From Microvenator marinus (GTDB lineage Bacteria; Myxococcota_A; Bradymonadia; Bradymonadales; Bradymonadaceae): a stretch of 64,000 nucleotides of DNA. Under the pieces are notes generated by a model. The model searched no databases, was not told the origin of the DNA, and worked only from the letters and a program-made list of their open reading frames with translations. How positions within the stretch are numbered: position 1 is the first letter of the stretch; each line of letters opens with the position of its first letter. Positions 43,056-51,683 of this stretch are shown here, one piece after another. The stretch covers positions 2,442,001 to 2,506,000 of the forward strand of contig NZ_CP042467.1 of NCBI RefSeq assembly GCF_007993755.1, read 5' to 3'. Made by a program: the position numbers and the translations under genes.

Positions 43056-44462
43056 TCAGAACGGCAATTCGCGAATGATGAAGTAGTTCAGACACATTTC
43101 GTCGAACGTGCCTTCACCCCACGTGATATCGCGTGGCATCTGGCCCGTGGGCTGGTTTCCCGGTGAGTTGTCGTACCAACACTCGAGGTTGATGGTCGTG
43201 CCTGCAATCACCTCCATAGGCTCGTTGTAGAGGTAGACGTTTTGCCAGCCGAAGTCCCATTTTGGGATGTCAACGTAACAGGTGTCTTGGCCACCACGAG
43301 ATCCCGATGCTTTGATGCGAGTTCCAAGCTGGTGCATATGGGGCAGCACTCCGTAGAGCCGCGTTCCGATAGGCAGCTGCACCGACCCTGAAGCATAGCC
43401 ATTGGCCTCGCCCGCTGGCACGTAGAGGTCCGTAACCGGGAACGGGAACATCGAGAGTTTCTCGGCGGGTTCATCTTCGGTCAAATGCAGGTCGATTTGG
43501 GTTCGGTCAGACTGATCGCTATTCAGAGTGTTGTAGTGGATCTGAACCACGATGGTGGAGTTCGCTGGAATTCGGATTCCACGGTCGTTGCCATACTGCA
43601 CGGCTGCGGTTCCCGGGGCCCATGCACCGAGCATACCCTGCACATCGTCTACGCGATTTCCGCCAAAGCACTGCCAACCAGGCGTGGTCGGGTCTTCGTT
43701 TTCGAGCTGCTGAATTCGCCCGGCCTGGTCAGTTCCAACCGCCCAGAAGAGCATATGGTGCACGCTAGCAATATTACCGGGTTTGGTCTCATAAGCCGTG
43801 AGGAAGCGGTCCTCAGAGAAGTTCGTCTCGATGGCAAAGCAGTGATAATCGTCAATCGACTGCCCTGGAGGGCTCGGCAGGTAGTCCGTCCCGATGTCCA
43901 CGACGTAGTCCGGCTCACCCAATTCCACGGCACTATCGACCGCCGGTGGAACGTATTCTGAAGCATCGCCTTCAGGCATGCCGGCATCGGCCCATGCCTC
44001 GAGCTTGGTGAGCTCTTCAGGTGTTACGATCTTAGGGTCTCTGAAGTCGCCGCACTCCTGCGAAGGCGGCCACGGTGGCATCTCGCCAGACTTGACGGCT
44101 GCTACGATCACATTTGCCATGGGGCGCGCAGCGTCAAACGAATCGAGCGCAAACGGCCCGATTCCGCCATCGTAATGGCATTGATTACAGTTGCGCTCCA
44201 GAATCGAACGAACCGCGCCGTGGTAAGTGACCTCGCCGGTGTTGTTGTTGGCGGGGTTATTCGACTGGTTATTCGAACTCGTGTTAATGGAGTCGTTATT
44301 GCTCTGAGTATTATTACTCGAAGCGTTATTGCTTTCTGCGTTGTTCTCTTTATTTTCCGTGTTGTTAGGGTCCGCCCCTGTTTCACCAGGATCTGATTTA
44401 CTATCGTCTCCACACGCTGCCAATACGAGTGCTGCCGCGGCAACCCAAAGGGTAATTTTCAT
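43056..44462 (-). CDS. Cytochrome c-copper type II monooxygenase lipoprotein
   Basis: A 468-aa lipoprotein from ATG 44462, six bases after AGGA. The lipobox LAAC is followed by a 60-residue Asn-rich linker. A haem-binding CNQCH motif then marks a small cytochrome c domain. The C-terminal half is a copper type II, ascorbate-dependent monooxygenase fold like peptidylglycine alpha-hydroxylating monooxygenase (PHM). HHM (cf. His107/108), QIHYN (cf. His172), HMHQLG (cf. His242/244) and EMC (cf. Met314) supply both copper sites. It should hydroxylate a substrate, with the fused cytochrome delivering electrons; the substrate is unknown. The gene converges on the tricorn gene with 13 bases between stops. 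Confidence 0.88.
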   Translation of the reverse strand: MKITLWVAAAALVLAACGDDSKSDPGETGADPNNTENKENNAESNNASSNNTQSNNDSINTSSNNQSNNPANNNTGEVTYHGAVRSILERNCNQCHYDGGIGPFALDSFDAARPMANVIVAAVKSGEMPPWPPSQECGDFRDPKIVTPEELTKLEAWADAGMPEGDASEYVPPAVDSAVELGEPDYVVDIGTDYLPSPPGQSIDDYHCFAIETNFSEDRFLTAYETKPGNIASVHHMLFWAVGTDQAGRIQQLENEDPTTPGWQCFGGNRVDDVQGMLGAWAPGTAAVQYGNDRGIRIPANSTIVVQIHYNTLNSDQSDRTQIDLHLTEDEPAEKLSMFPFPVTDLYVPAGEANGYASGSVQLPIGTRLYGVLPHMHQLGTRIKASGSRGGQDTCYVDIPKWDFGWQNVYLYNEPMEVIAGTTINLECWYDNSPGNQPTGQMPRDITWGEGTFDEMCLNYFIIRELPF

Positions 44463-44543
44463 GATTTTCCTTGTTCGCTCATCACTTGAAGGCCCCCATT
44501 GTAACGATTCATTCAACTTTCTCAATTCTAAGTCACTCAAACT

Positions 44544-45971
44544 ATGAAAATTGCGATGAAAAAGCCGGCGACTATCGGATTACTGCTCGGGCCGGTGGCT
44601 TTTCTTCTGGTCTGGTACCTCCTTCCAGACGCCTACGGTGCCACTCCTTTTGGGAATCAAGGCAAGCTTAGTGCTGCCATCGCGGTATGGATGGCGATTT
44701 GGTGGTTGAGCGAGGCGGTCCCAATCGCCGCCACTGCTCTGCTCCCGCTCGCCGCGTTCCCGGTGCTCGGCGTCGCCAGCATCCAGGAGACGGCCGCACC
44801 TTATGCGAACGACGTGATCTTTCTCTTTTTGGGCGGCTTCGTACTATCCATCGCCATGCAGCGTTGGAATCTGCACAAACGCATCGCTCTTTTTACGCTC
44901 AGGCTTTTCGGGGTCGCTCCGAGGCGCATGGTGCTTGGGTTTATGGTGGTGACCGCTGTCTTGAGCATGTGGGTCTCGAACACGGCCACAGCCGTCATGA
45001 TGATGCCGATTGCACTGAGTGTCTTGGTGATGCTCAAGGCCAGTGAGAACCGCTCCCTCGAGCTCGCGCTACTACTGGGCATAGCCTATGCGGCGAGTAT
45101 TGGTGGCGTGGGCACGATCATCGGAACCCCGCCGAATGTCTTCCTCGTCTCCTACCTAGAGACGTCTCAGGGAATCCAGGTCTCGTTTGTGGAGTGGATG
45201 CTTGTAGGCATCCCGTTCGTGGCGTTGATGCTACCTCTTACGTGGCTTCTTTTGACGCGGGTGCTCTTCAAGGTCTCGTCGGCGCCGATTCCAGGCGCCA
45301 AAGAAGCCATGCAATCAGAGTACGAAGGACTTGGGCGGATGACTCGCGCCGAGCTCAGCGTCATGGTCGTGTTCTTTGGCACGGCCCTGCTCTGGATTTT
45401 CAGACCGCTGCTTGGAGTCGAGGGACTTAGCGACTCGGGCATTGCAGTAGCCTCAGCGCTGGTGCTATTTGCGCTACCCGCCGACAAGGACCGCCGAATC
45501 ATGGACTGGGAGTCGATGATGCAGGTCCCGTGGGGAATTCTTCTTCTCTTCGGCGGTGGGCTGAGCCTTGCACGAGCCATAGAGGTCAATAAAGTCGGCG
45601 AGTTCCTTGGTTATCAGGCCACGCTCTTGGCCGACGTCCCACTCATTGTGCTGATCATCATCATTACGGCATCGGTGGTTTTCCTGACCGAATTGACGAG
45701 CAACACCGCCACTACAGCCACCTTGCTGCCGGTGCTCTCGGGCGTGGCGATAGGAGCCGCAATCGACCCGATGATGCTTTTGGTTCCCACGGCTATTGCG
45801 GCTAGCTGCGCGTTCATGATGCCGGTAGCGACTCCGCCGAACGCCGTGGTCTTTGGAAGTGGACGCGTATCCATTCAGGAGATGTCGAAGGCGGGTGTAT
45901 ATCTCAACTTTGTGGCTATCGCGATGATAGTCTTGGTGGTCTACCTATTAGTACCGAGGGTATTGAGCTGA
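44544..45971 (+). CDS. SLC13/DASS-family sodium:anion symporter
   Basis: A 475-aa polytopic inner-membrane protein of the divalent-anion:Na symporter (SLC13/CitT) family, which imports dicarboxylates, citrate, sulfate or phosphate. The two inverted-repeat SNT signatures, SNTATAVMM in the first half and SNTATTATLLP in the second, form the sodium and substrate sites, so transport activity is likely. The substrate cannot be told from sequence. ATG 44544 has no strong ribosome site; ATG 44556 is an alternative. Its last 31 bases overlap the 3' end of the convergent CRTAC1-like gene, an unusually long tail-to-tail overlap. Confidence 0.9.
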   Translation: MKIAMKKPATIGLLLGPVAFLLVWYLLPDAYGATPFGNQGKLSAAIAVWMAIWWLSEAVPIAATALLPLAAFPVLGVASIQETAAPYANDVIFLFLGGFVLSIAMQRWNLHKRIALFTLRLFGVAPRRMVLGFMVVTAVLSMWVSNTATAVMMMPIALSVLVMLKASENRSLELALLLGIAYAASIGGVGTIIGTPPNVFLVSYLETSQGIQVSFVEWMLVGIPFVALMLPLTWLLLTRVLFKVSSAPIPGAKEAMQSEYEGLGRMTRAELSVMVVFFGTALLWIFRPLLGVEGLSDSGIAVASALVLFALPADKDRRIMDWESMMQVPWGILLLFGGGLSLARAIEVNKVGEFLGYQATLLADVPLIVLIIIITASVVFLTELTSNTATTATLLPVLSGVAIGAAIDPMMLLVPTAIAASCAFMMPVATPPNAVVFGSGRVSIQEMSKAGVYLNFVAIAMIVLVVYLLVPRVLS

Positions 45972-47857
45972 GTACACTCGGCGGGAACCCGCTTGGACAG
46001 GGCTGGCGCATCGTTGCTTGGCCAGTCGACCGTGATATCAACTTCCTTGGCGTCACCCACGCCAAAGTGCAAGGTCAGTTCGTTTTGCAAACCATAATGG
46101 CCGTGACCACCGCCCACCTCTTGGACCATCTTCAAATCACCAGTGTCTACGGTCACCTGCGCGCCGATCGCAGCGCGATTGACTCCCTCGGAACCCTCGA
46201 GCTTCACTTTCACCCAGTTCCTATCCTGCCCAACAGTGTTCTCGAAAATCCTCACGTGGCGCTCGCCCGCCGGATAACAATGGTCGCCTGAAGAACACCG
46301 ATTTGCCGAATGACCAACGATGAGGTCCAGGTCTCCATCGCCATCAAAGTCCGCCACGGCCACGCCATGTGCGCTCTTCATGTCGATACCCAACTCCGGA
46401 GCTAGTTTTTCGAACGTGCCGTCTGGTCTCTGCCAATAGAGATGTGCTCGCGTACCAGGATAGTCCGTAGACGCAATCAGCACGTCATTTCTGCCATCAT
46501 TATCAAAATCGAACACAGCCGCTGTGATATCGCCATCATCCCACGGGACCGACGCGTGGTCCTTCACAAGGCCGAGCTCAGCGCCGCGCCGCGTGAACGT
46601 CCCATCCCCGTTATTGTAGAGCAAATCGCTTGGGTCCGAATTGGCCCCAACATCCCAGTGAACGATCTCCGTGGTCACGAGGTCCAAAAGACCGTCGTTG
46701 TTCAAGTCGGCACAAACCGTGGTGCCGCTATTTCCGCCCAACCTAAACGGCTGGCGGTCGCTTGAATGGTCCCATGGACGATAGCTCGCACACGAGTAGA
46801 TGGGGTCCGGCGCGGTATCACAACCTTCGGCTTCAGGGTTGGCGTCGCAAAAACACCGAGCGCTATGAGATGCCGTCCAATCCTGGTTCTCGTCAAACGC
46901 GTACCCCGAGGAGACGCTCTGGTTCTCATAGACGCGACTATTGCTCCACCAAAGATGGTTCGGGGCACGCCCATACGAGGCCGCCATGAGCTCAGGGCAC
47001 CTGTCTCCCCCTAAGTTGCACGCGGCTGTAGACCAAGCATTCGAGTGCGCACGCCCAAGATTCAGAGCATTCAGCGTCCAATCCTGCGTTGCAACGCCCC
47101 AGCTCAAAGTCTGATCCTCATAGTTATCGCCGTTTCGGACCCAGAGCTGGTCTTGAGCTGGGACTCCGCCCGGCGCGCCCATACCAATCCAGATATCGAG
47201 GTGCCCGTCCAGATCTATATCGGCCAATGAAATCCCGCCGACCACGAAGGGCGTTTGTCCTTGATGAAACGGATAGAGTTCGCCGAGCGCAAAGGTACCG
47301 TCACCCTGATTCATCATGATTTCGATGCCCTCGAACTCCGTCCCGTCGTTGGTGAACCCGGTCACGGCATCCAAGTCCCCGTCGTTATCCATATCACCAA
47401 AAACCGCGACTTCTGCCGGCCGCCCCTCAGGCGGTGTAAATCGCGGGGCGAGTATTCCGGATGCCTGAGTCGTGTCTTCAAACCCAGAGCCGGTATTGCG
47501 CAGAAGCCATGCCCTTCTGTTTTCGCCAAAATCATCACGTCCTGAGCGCCGAACGAAGATATCAGGACGCCCATCCGAGTCATAATCGGCCACTGAAATC
47601 CTAGAACCCACGGCTTGGATGCCTTTGAGTCCCCATTCTTCGGATACATCGCGAAACACAGCCGTCCCGCCGGGCTGCCAGGGCTCAGTTGGTCCACATT
47701 CTACGCCAAGGTCTGGGCCCGAATCCGCGCCCGCGTCTTCGCAATCCAAACACGCATCTGAGCCAGCATCCATGCCCTCAGGTGGCGGTCCGTCCTTCTC
47801 GCTATCCGAACACGCCCACAAGCCAAGTCCTAATGCCAACACGAAAAATTTCTTCAC
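45941..47857 (-). CDS. CRTAC1/ASPIC-UnbV-type FG-GAP lipoprotein
   Basis: A 638-aa protein from GTG 47857, seven bases after GGAG. The signal ends LWAC; a Gly/Asp linker with four cysteines follows. The body is a seven-bladed FG-GAP/VCBS propeller (DYDSDGRPDIF, DMDNDGDLDAV, DIDLDGHLDIW, DFDNDGRNDVL, DFDGDGDLDLI), each blade loop with a calcium-binding DxDxDG pattern. The C-terminus has an ASPIC/UnbV domain (GAQVTVDTGD...VDWP). Family members such as CRTAC1 are secreted and bind extracellular matrix. The start overlaps the upstream lipoprotein stop by four bases (GTGA), and the 3' end overlaps the convergent SLC13 gene. Confidence 0.87.
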   Translation of the reverse strand: MKKFFVLALGLGLWACSDSEKDGPPPEGMDAGSDACLDCEDAGADSGPDLGVECGPTEPWQPGGTAVFRDVSEEWGLKGIQAVGSRISVADYDSDGRPDIFVRRSGRDDFGENRRAWLLRNTGSGFEDTTQASGILAPRFTPPEGRPAEVAVFGDMDNDGDLDAVTGFTNDGTEFEGIEIMMNQGDGTFALGELYPFHQGQTPFVVGGISLADIDLDGHLDIWIGMGAPGGVPAQDQLWVRNGDNYEDQTLSWGVATQDWTLNALNLGRAHSNAWSTAACNLGGDRCPELMAASYGRAPNHLWWSNSRVYENQSVSSGYAFDENQDWTASHSARCFCDANPEAEGCDTAPDPIYSCASYRPWDHSSDRQPFRLGGNSGTTVCADLNNDGLLDLVTTEIVHWDVGANSDPSDLLYNNGDGTFTRRGAELGLVKDHASVPWDDGDITAAVFDFDNDGRNDVLIASTDYPGTRAHLYWQRPDGTFEKLAPELGIDMKSAHGVAVADFDGDGDLDLIVGHSANRCSSGDHCYPAGERHVRIFENTVGQDRNWVKVKLEGSEGVNRAAIGAQVTVDTGDLKMVQEVGGGHGHYGLQNELTLHFGVGDAKEVDITVDWPSNDAPALSKRVPAECTQLNTLGTNR

Positions 47858-48234
47858 TTTTTCTCTCCGACTTTGGACTTGAGCTCTTTGATACATCGCT
47901 CAAGGGTATGGTCCATATTCGTGACCCATTCGGCGGGGACCGCACCGGGCGGGACTTCGCGCACACACTCGGCCTCTGCCTTCCAAACGCGCACTCTGAG
48001 AGGTCCAGGCACAACGCCCGCCTCAAAGCTAAAGTCCGAATGGCGGTCTCTCGCAGCTGATACAGACGCCTCAAAACTCCCCATCGCTTCAAGCTCTTCG
48101 GAGTTTGGTGCCTCGGCGGCCTTTGGTGCCGTCGTTGCGGGTGCCTGCGCTTGCTCGACCTTTGGCTTAGAGTCACAACCCCAGCCAACGAGCATCAGGA
48201 CCCCGGAAATGAGCAGGAAACGCCTAAGATTCAT
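47854..48234 (-). CDS. Small putative lipoprotein
   Basis: A 126-aa lipoprotein: MNLRRFLLISGVLMLVGWGC, then Asp and a Pro/Ala/Thr linker to about residue 45. The remaining 80 residues, with two cysteines (AECVRE and RCIKEL), do not resemble a family I know. The ATG overlaps the upstream FG-GAP/PglI-like gene stop and its TGA overlaps the next GTG, so all three genes of this operon are probably translated together. A minor envelope partner of the two propeller proteins is the most likely role, by context only. Confidence 0.75.
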   Translation of the reverse strand: MNLRRFLLISGVLMLVGWGCDSKPKVEQAQAPATTAPKAAEAPNSEELEAMGSFEASVSAARDRHSDFSFEAGVVPGPLRVRVWKAEAECVREVPPGAVPAEWVTNMDHTLERCIKELKSKVGEKK

Positions 48235-49325
48235 TTATCAGCGAAGGTGTAGAACATGCGAATGTTCAGTTTACCACCCGCTTCTGACGCTGGATATTTG
48301 CCTTTCTTAAGAACGCCGATAGCACATTTCGCAACGCCTTGGTCGGCGAGTCCGGAGTGCAGAAGGCTGACGTCCTCGACTTTGGATTTGGCACCGACTT
48401 TTACTTCGAGAAGCACGTCTCCCTGGCCTGCAAATTGGTTCTTCCGAACCTGACTTGCGTAGCAGTTGGCGAGCTTGTCGTTCAGGTCTGTGACCACTTT
48501 CTGGGCAGCCTCGTTATCCTCGAAACCATTGGCCATCACACTCTTCAAGTCAGCCACGGGAACGCGTTTGTACTTTTTAGTGTTGGTGGAGAATTTCTTC
48601 GGCTCACCCTCTTTTCCGCTCACAACGATCTCTTTTTTGGAAACGGAGATTGTCTCTTCGGTGCCGTCGCCATCGAGGTCCTTTTTGAGCAAGGTGCCTT
48701 CCTCGGTAGATTCTACGGGCGTGGTCTTTGTGTAAACCGTCTCTTCGATTTCGGAAGTATCCGTGGATTCGGCCAGGACTTGACCTTGAGCACCGTCGAA
48801 TCGGGTGAACTTATTCTTGCCGAGTTGACACTCGATATCCGCTTTAAGGTCGCCATTGATATCCGCAGCCTTACACGCTCCAAGCCGAGTATTCATGCGA
48901 GCTTTCCAGATCAACTGGCCGTCATGCGTGTAAATGGTCAGGTCATTGCCGTTTAGGCACATCAGGTCTTGTTTATTATCGGCCGCAAAATCTTGGACGA
49001 TCACTTGGTCACAACCTTTATCGAGGTACCACATCGGGTCCGCGTCGTGATTCAACACGAAGGTCGGCTTACCCGCTCCGACTACGTTGGGCTTTCCGTC
49101 CCCGTCAATATCGGTCATCAGGAGGTCAAAATCGGCCTTCTTGGAGGCGTTCCAGGAGAAAACTCGGTAGACGCTGGCATCTTTTCCCAAGAAGACTACG
49201 CCCGATCCATCGTGAACCATCACGGGAGCGGCCTTGCTCGGAAGGTCGTAAACAGTCTGGGCTGACACGCTGCTCGCGCCGACCATCATCAAACACACGC
49301 TTGCCAAAGTAATCATTTGTTTCAT
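48231..49325 (-). CDS. Periplasmic protein with FG-GAP-like repeats and AgmX/PglI-like C-terminus
   Basis: A 364-aa exported protein: Sec signal ending VSAQ near residue 23, then FG-GAP/VCBS-like loops with DIDGDGKPN and DLDGDGTEE calcium sites, and a C-terminal region (about 265-364) whose G-x-V-L-L-E-V-K-V start, ...VAKCAIGVL and KYP resemble the AgmX/PglI C-terminal (TonB-like) domain common in Myxococcota gliding and export proteins. It is first in a three-gene operon with a small lipoprotein and a CRTAC1-like propeller, coupled by four-base overlaps (48231-48234). A Ca-stabilised envelope complex is inferred. The gene is divergent from rmlD with about 150 bases between. Confidence 0.82.
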   Translation of the reverse strand: MKQMITLASVCLMMVGASSVSAQTVYDLPSKAAPVMVHDGSGVVFLGKDASVYRVFSWNASKKADFDLLMTDIDGDGKPNVVGAGKPTFVLNHDADPMWYLDKGCDQVIVQDFAADNKQDLMCLNGNDLTIYTHDGQLIWKARMNTRLGACKAADINGDLKADIECQLGKNKFTRFDGAQGQVLAESTDTSEIEETVYTKTTPVESTEEGTLLKKDLDGDGTEETISVSKKEIVVSGKEGEPKKFSTNTKKYKRVPVADLKSVMANGFEDNEAAQKVVTDLNDKLANCYASQVRKNQFAGQGDVLLEVKVGAKSKVEDVSLLHSGLADQGVAKCAIGVLKKGKYPASEAGGKLNIRMFYTFADK

Positions 49326-49475
49326 CGTATTTCTCCACTGTGACGCATCACGGACAAGATTCGCCGCGAAGGCTAGGCAAATGCGCTCAAAGCGTCAACT
49401 ATTCCCGTCGAGGTGAATTTGCGGTATGACCGGCTCGTGTTTTCCAAGGGACACGTGTACACCCGGAGCGGTTCA

Positions 49476-50309
49476 ATGAAGATTCTGGTTTTTGGCGCAA
49501 ACGGACAGCTCGGCAGCGAGCTCGTCAGAGAAGGCTCGGCACGCGGATTGACGCGAGAAGACGTGGATGTTCGAGACTTGAAGGCAGTCAAAAAAGCCAT
49601 CGAGCAATACCATCCCGATGTCGTGTTCAACGCGACCGCTTATAACGCCGTAGACAAGGCAGAGAGCGATAAAGACGAGGCCTTGCTGGTCAACGGAATC
49701 GTGCCCGGAAAAATGGCCGCAATATGTGCTGCCAAGAACATCCCGTTTGTTCACTACTCAACCGACTATGTCTTCGGTGACTCCCACGCGAAGCCTATTT
49801 CTGAGCTCGAGACCCCGGACCCTCTCTCGGTCTATGGGCGCTCTAAACTTTTTGGTGAGAATGCCGTACTCAGGGCGCACCCCGGCGCACTCGTCATCAG
49901 AACCACGGGCATCTACTCGCCAGGCGGCCAAAACTTCGTCAATACGATGCAGCGACTCGGCAAGGAACGAGGTTCCTTAAGGGTGGTTTCCGACCAATTC
50001 GTAGCCCCTACCTCTGCGTCAACCCTTGCCAAGATCTCGCTGAGACTCGCCGAGCTTGGAGAAGATGGGATCTTTCACGTCGTGTCGCAAAGCGGCACGT
50101 CTTGGTACGAGTTCGCACAGGCCATCTTTGAGTTGAGCGAGCTCGACGTGGAGCTGCAACCCGTGAAGGCAACCGAATGGGGCGCTCCCGCGCGCCGCCC
50201 GAGATACTCAGTTCTAGACACCGCGAGGCTTAGACTCTTGGGACTCGATGAGTCGATTGGTTCGTGGCGAGCAGAACTAGAGCGGTTTTTTGTTGAGTCC
50301 GGGGAGTAG
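49476..50309 (+). CDS. rfbD: dTDP-4-dehydrorhamnose reductase
   Basis: A 277-aa extended SDR that reduces dTDP-4-keto-L-rhamnose to dTDP-L-rhamnose, the sugar donor for LPS O-antigen and surface glycans. The ATG at 49476 has GGAG seven bases upstream; the longer ORF begins in non-coding-like sequence. The NAD(P) loop GANGQLG is at residues 7-13, followed by the STDYVFGD catalytic segment and YGRSK with the Tyr and Lys. The other dTDP-rhamnose genes (rfbA, rfbB, rfbC) are not in the window, so the pathway is completed elsewhere. Its TAG stop lies one base before the GTG start of the MscS gene, so the two may be co-transcribed. Confidence 0.92.
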   Translation: MKILVFGANGQLGSELVREGSARGLTREDVDVRDLKAVKKAIEQYHPDVVFNATAYNAVDKAESDKDEALLVNGIVPGKMAAICAAKNIPFVHYSTDYVFGDSHAKPISELETPDPLSVYGRSKLFGENAVLRAHPGALVIRTTGIYSPGGQNFVNTMQRLGKERGSLRVVSDQFVAPTSASTLAKISLRLAELGEDGIFHVVSQSGTSWYEFAQAIFELSELDVELQPVKATEWGAPARRPRYSVLDTARLRLLGLDESIGSWRAELERFFVESGE

Positions 50310-50310
50310 C

Positions 50311-51582
50311 GTGAATCGCAAGATATCGGCATTGGCTTTTGTCTTAAGCCTATTTTTCAGCCTTTGGCCATGCACAACGGAGAAGGCGTACGCACAGACC
50401 AGCGCGGATAGTGTTGAAGTCTCGGCTGAAGACCTGGCGGTTCAGAAACGACTCAACGCGATTTTCAAACGCATCGACTCCCTCAAAGGCATTCGTGCTG
50501 AAGTTGCTTCGGGCGTTGTGATGCTCACCGGCGTCGCGAACGAGACTTCCCACGTAGAAGAGGCCCAAGAACTCGCCCAGAAAATGGACGGGGTGATCTG
50601 GGTTGATGCTGATGTAGAAGTTCAAATCGACGTCGTCAAACGCGTAGCTCCAGCTTGGGAGAAAACCATCGAACTCGGCAGCGCGCTCACCCAGCGCCTG
50701 CCCTTGATCGCGATCGGCCTCGTGGTCTTAGTGGTCTTTTGGTTTTTAGCTGGATTTATTGGCCGGAGGTTTCCGCTGCGAGGTTTATCGGATAAGCCCC
50801 TCGCCGCCGAATTTTCGCGCAACGGAATCAAGGCCTTCATCATCCTCATTGGTCTATCAATCACGCTGGAAATCTGGGGCATCGCCTCGTTAGTGGCTGC
50901 ATTTGTGGGCACGGCCGGAATCGTAAGCATCGGCATCGGTTTTGCGTTTAAGGACGTGGTGGAAAACTACCTCGGTGGAGTGCTTCTGGGACTGCGACAG
51001 CCGTTCTACAAGGACGACCACGTTGATATCGCTGGGTTTGAGGGCCGTGTCATACGTCTAACCAGTCGGGAAACCATCCTCATGACCTTGGACGGCAACC
51101 ACCTCACCATTCCGAACGCTATGGTGTTTAAGTCGGTGCTTTACAATTTCTCTCGAAATCCGCTGAGAAGGTTTGATTTCACCTTCGGCGTGGCGCCAGA
51201 CTCCGAGTTCCGAAAGATCATTCCGCTGGGTCTCGAGACTCTGAGGAAAACGGAAGGAGTCCTGCAAGAACCGCCACCGCTGGTGCGGATTGAGAGCGTT
51301 GGAGACTACACGCTCAACATCGTTTTCAATGCGTGGGTCGACCAGAAGGAGAATGATTTTGTGGCTGTGAAGAGCGAGGCTATTCGCAGGGTGAATCGCG
51401 CTTTCCTAGCCGCTGGAATCGACATGCCTGAGCCGATGAGACGTATCACCATCGTAGACAGCGAGAAGCCAGCAACCCAAGTGGATGAGCTCGAGGTTTC
51501 CGAAGAGCCCATGATCGATACGTCTGTCGATCGTTCCCTCGATAAGCAAATTGACGCGGCTGACAATTCCGGAATCCAATAA
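50311..51582 (+). CDS. BON-domain MscS-type mechanosensitive channel
   Basis: A 423-aa inner-membrane channel from GTG 50311, after GGGGAG that overlaps the end of rfbD. A signal-like N-terminus (ending AYAQ, about residue 30) leads to a periplasmic BON domain (residues 50-100, SGVVMLTGVANE) that may bind phospholipid or peptidoglycan. Three membrane helices follow (about 130-150, 170-200, 205-230). The MscS pore/beta core has GIGFAFKDVVENYLGG, QPFYKDDHV and IPNAMVF. The C-terminus after about 395 is a polar tail. It opens under membrane tension to release solutes in osmotic downshock. BON fusions to MscS are known. A short hairpin-like repeat (GAATCC/GGATTC) overlaps the stop. Confidence 0.92.
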   Translation: MNRKISALAFVLSLFFSLWPCTTEKAYAQTSADSVEVSAEDLAVQKRLNAIFKRIDSLKGIRAEVASGVVMLTGVANETSHVEEAQELAQKMDGVIWVDADVEVQIDVVKRVAPAWEKTIELGSALTQRLPLIAIGLVVLVVFWFLAGFIGRRFPLRGLSDKPLAAEFSRNGIKAFIILIGLSITLEIWGIASLVAAFVGTAGIVSIGIGFAFKDVVENYLGGVLLGLRQPFYKDDHVDIAGFEGRVIRLTSRETILMTLDGNHLTIPNAMVFKSVLYNFSRNPLRRFDFTFGVAPDSEFRKIIPLGLETLRKTEGVLQEPPPLVRIESVGDYTLNIVFNAWVDQKENDFVAVKSEAIRRVNRAFLAAGIDMPEPMRRITIVDSEKPATQVDELEVSEEPMIDTSVDRSLDKQIDAADNSGIQ

Positions 51583-51683
51583 CCGGATTCTATTGAATTC
51601 TCGACCACGGGTGGTGTATCGGACCTAGTGATACTACATCCCGAGGCGCGGTTTCAGCCGTCTCTAACCAAGCCCAGGTCTCT

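Noticed and set aside
49476-50309. A dTDP-rhamnose or O-antigen cluster around rfbD
   Set aside because: No glycosyltransferase or other rml gene is adjacent; the gene is isolated between an envelope operon and an MscS channel.
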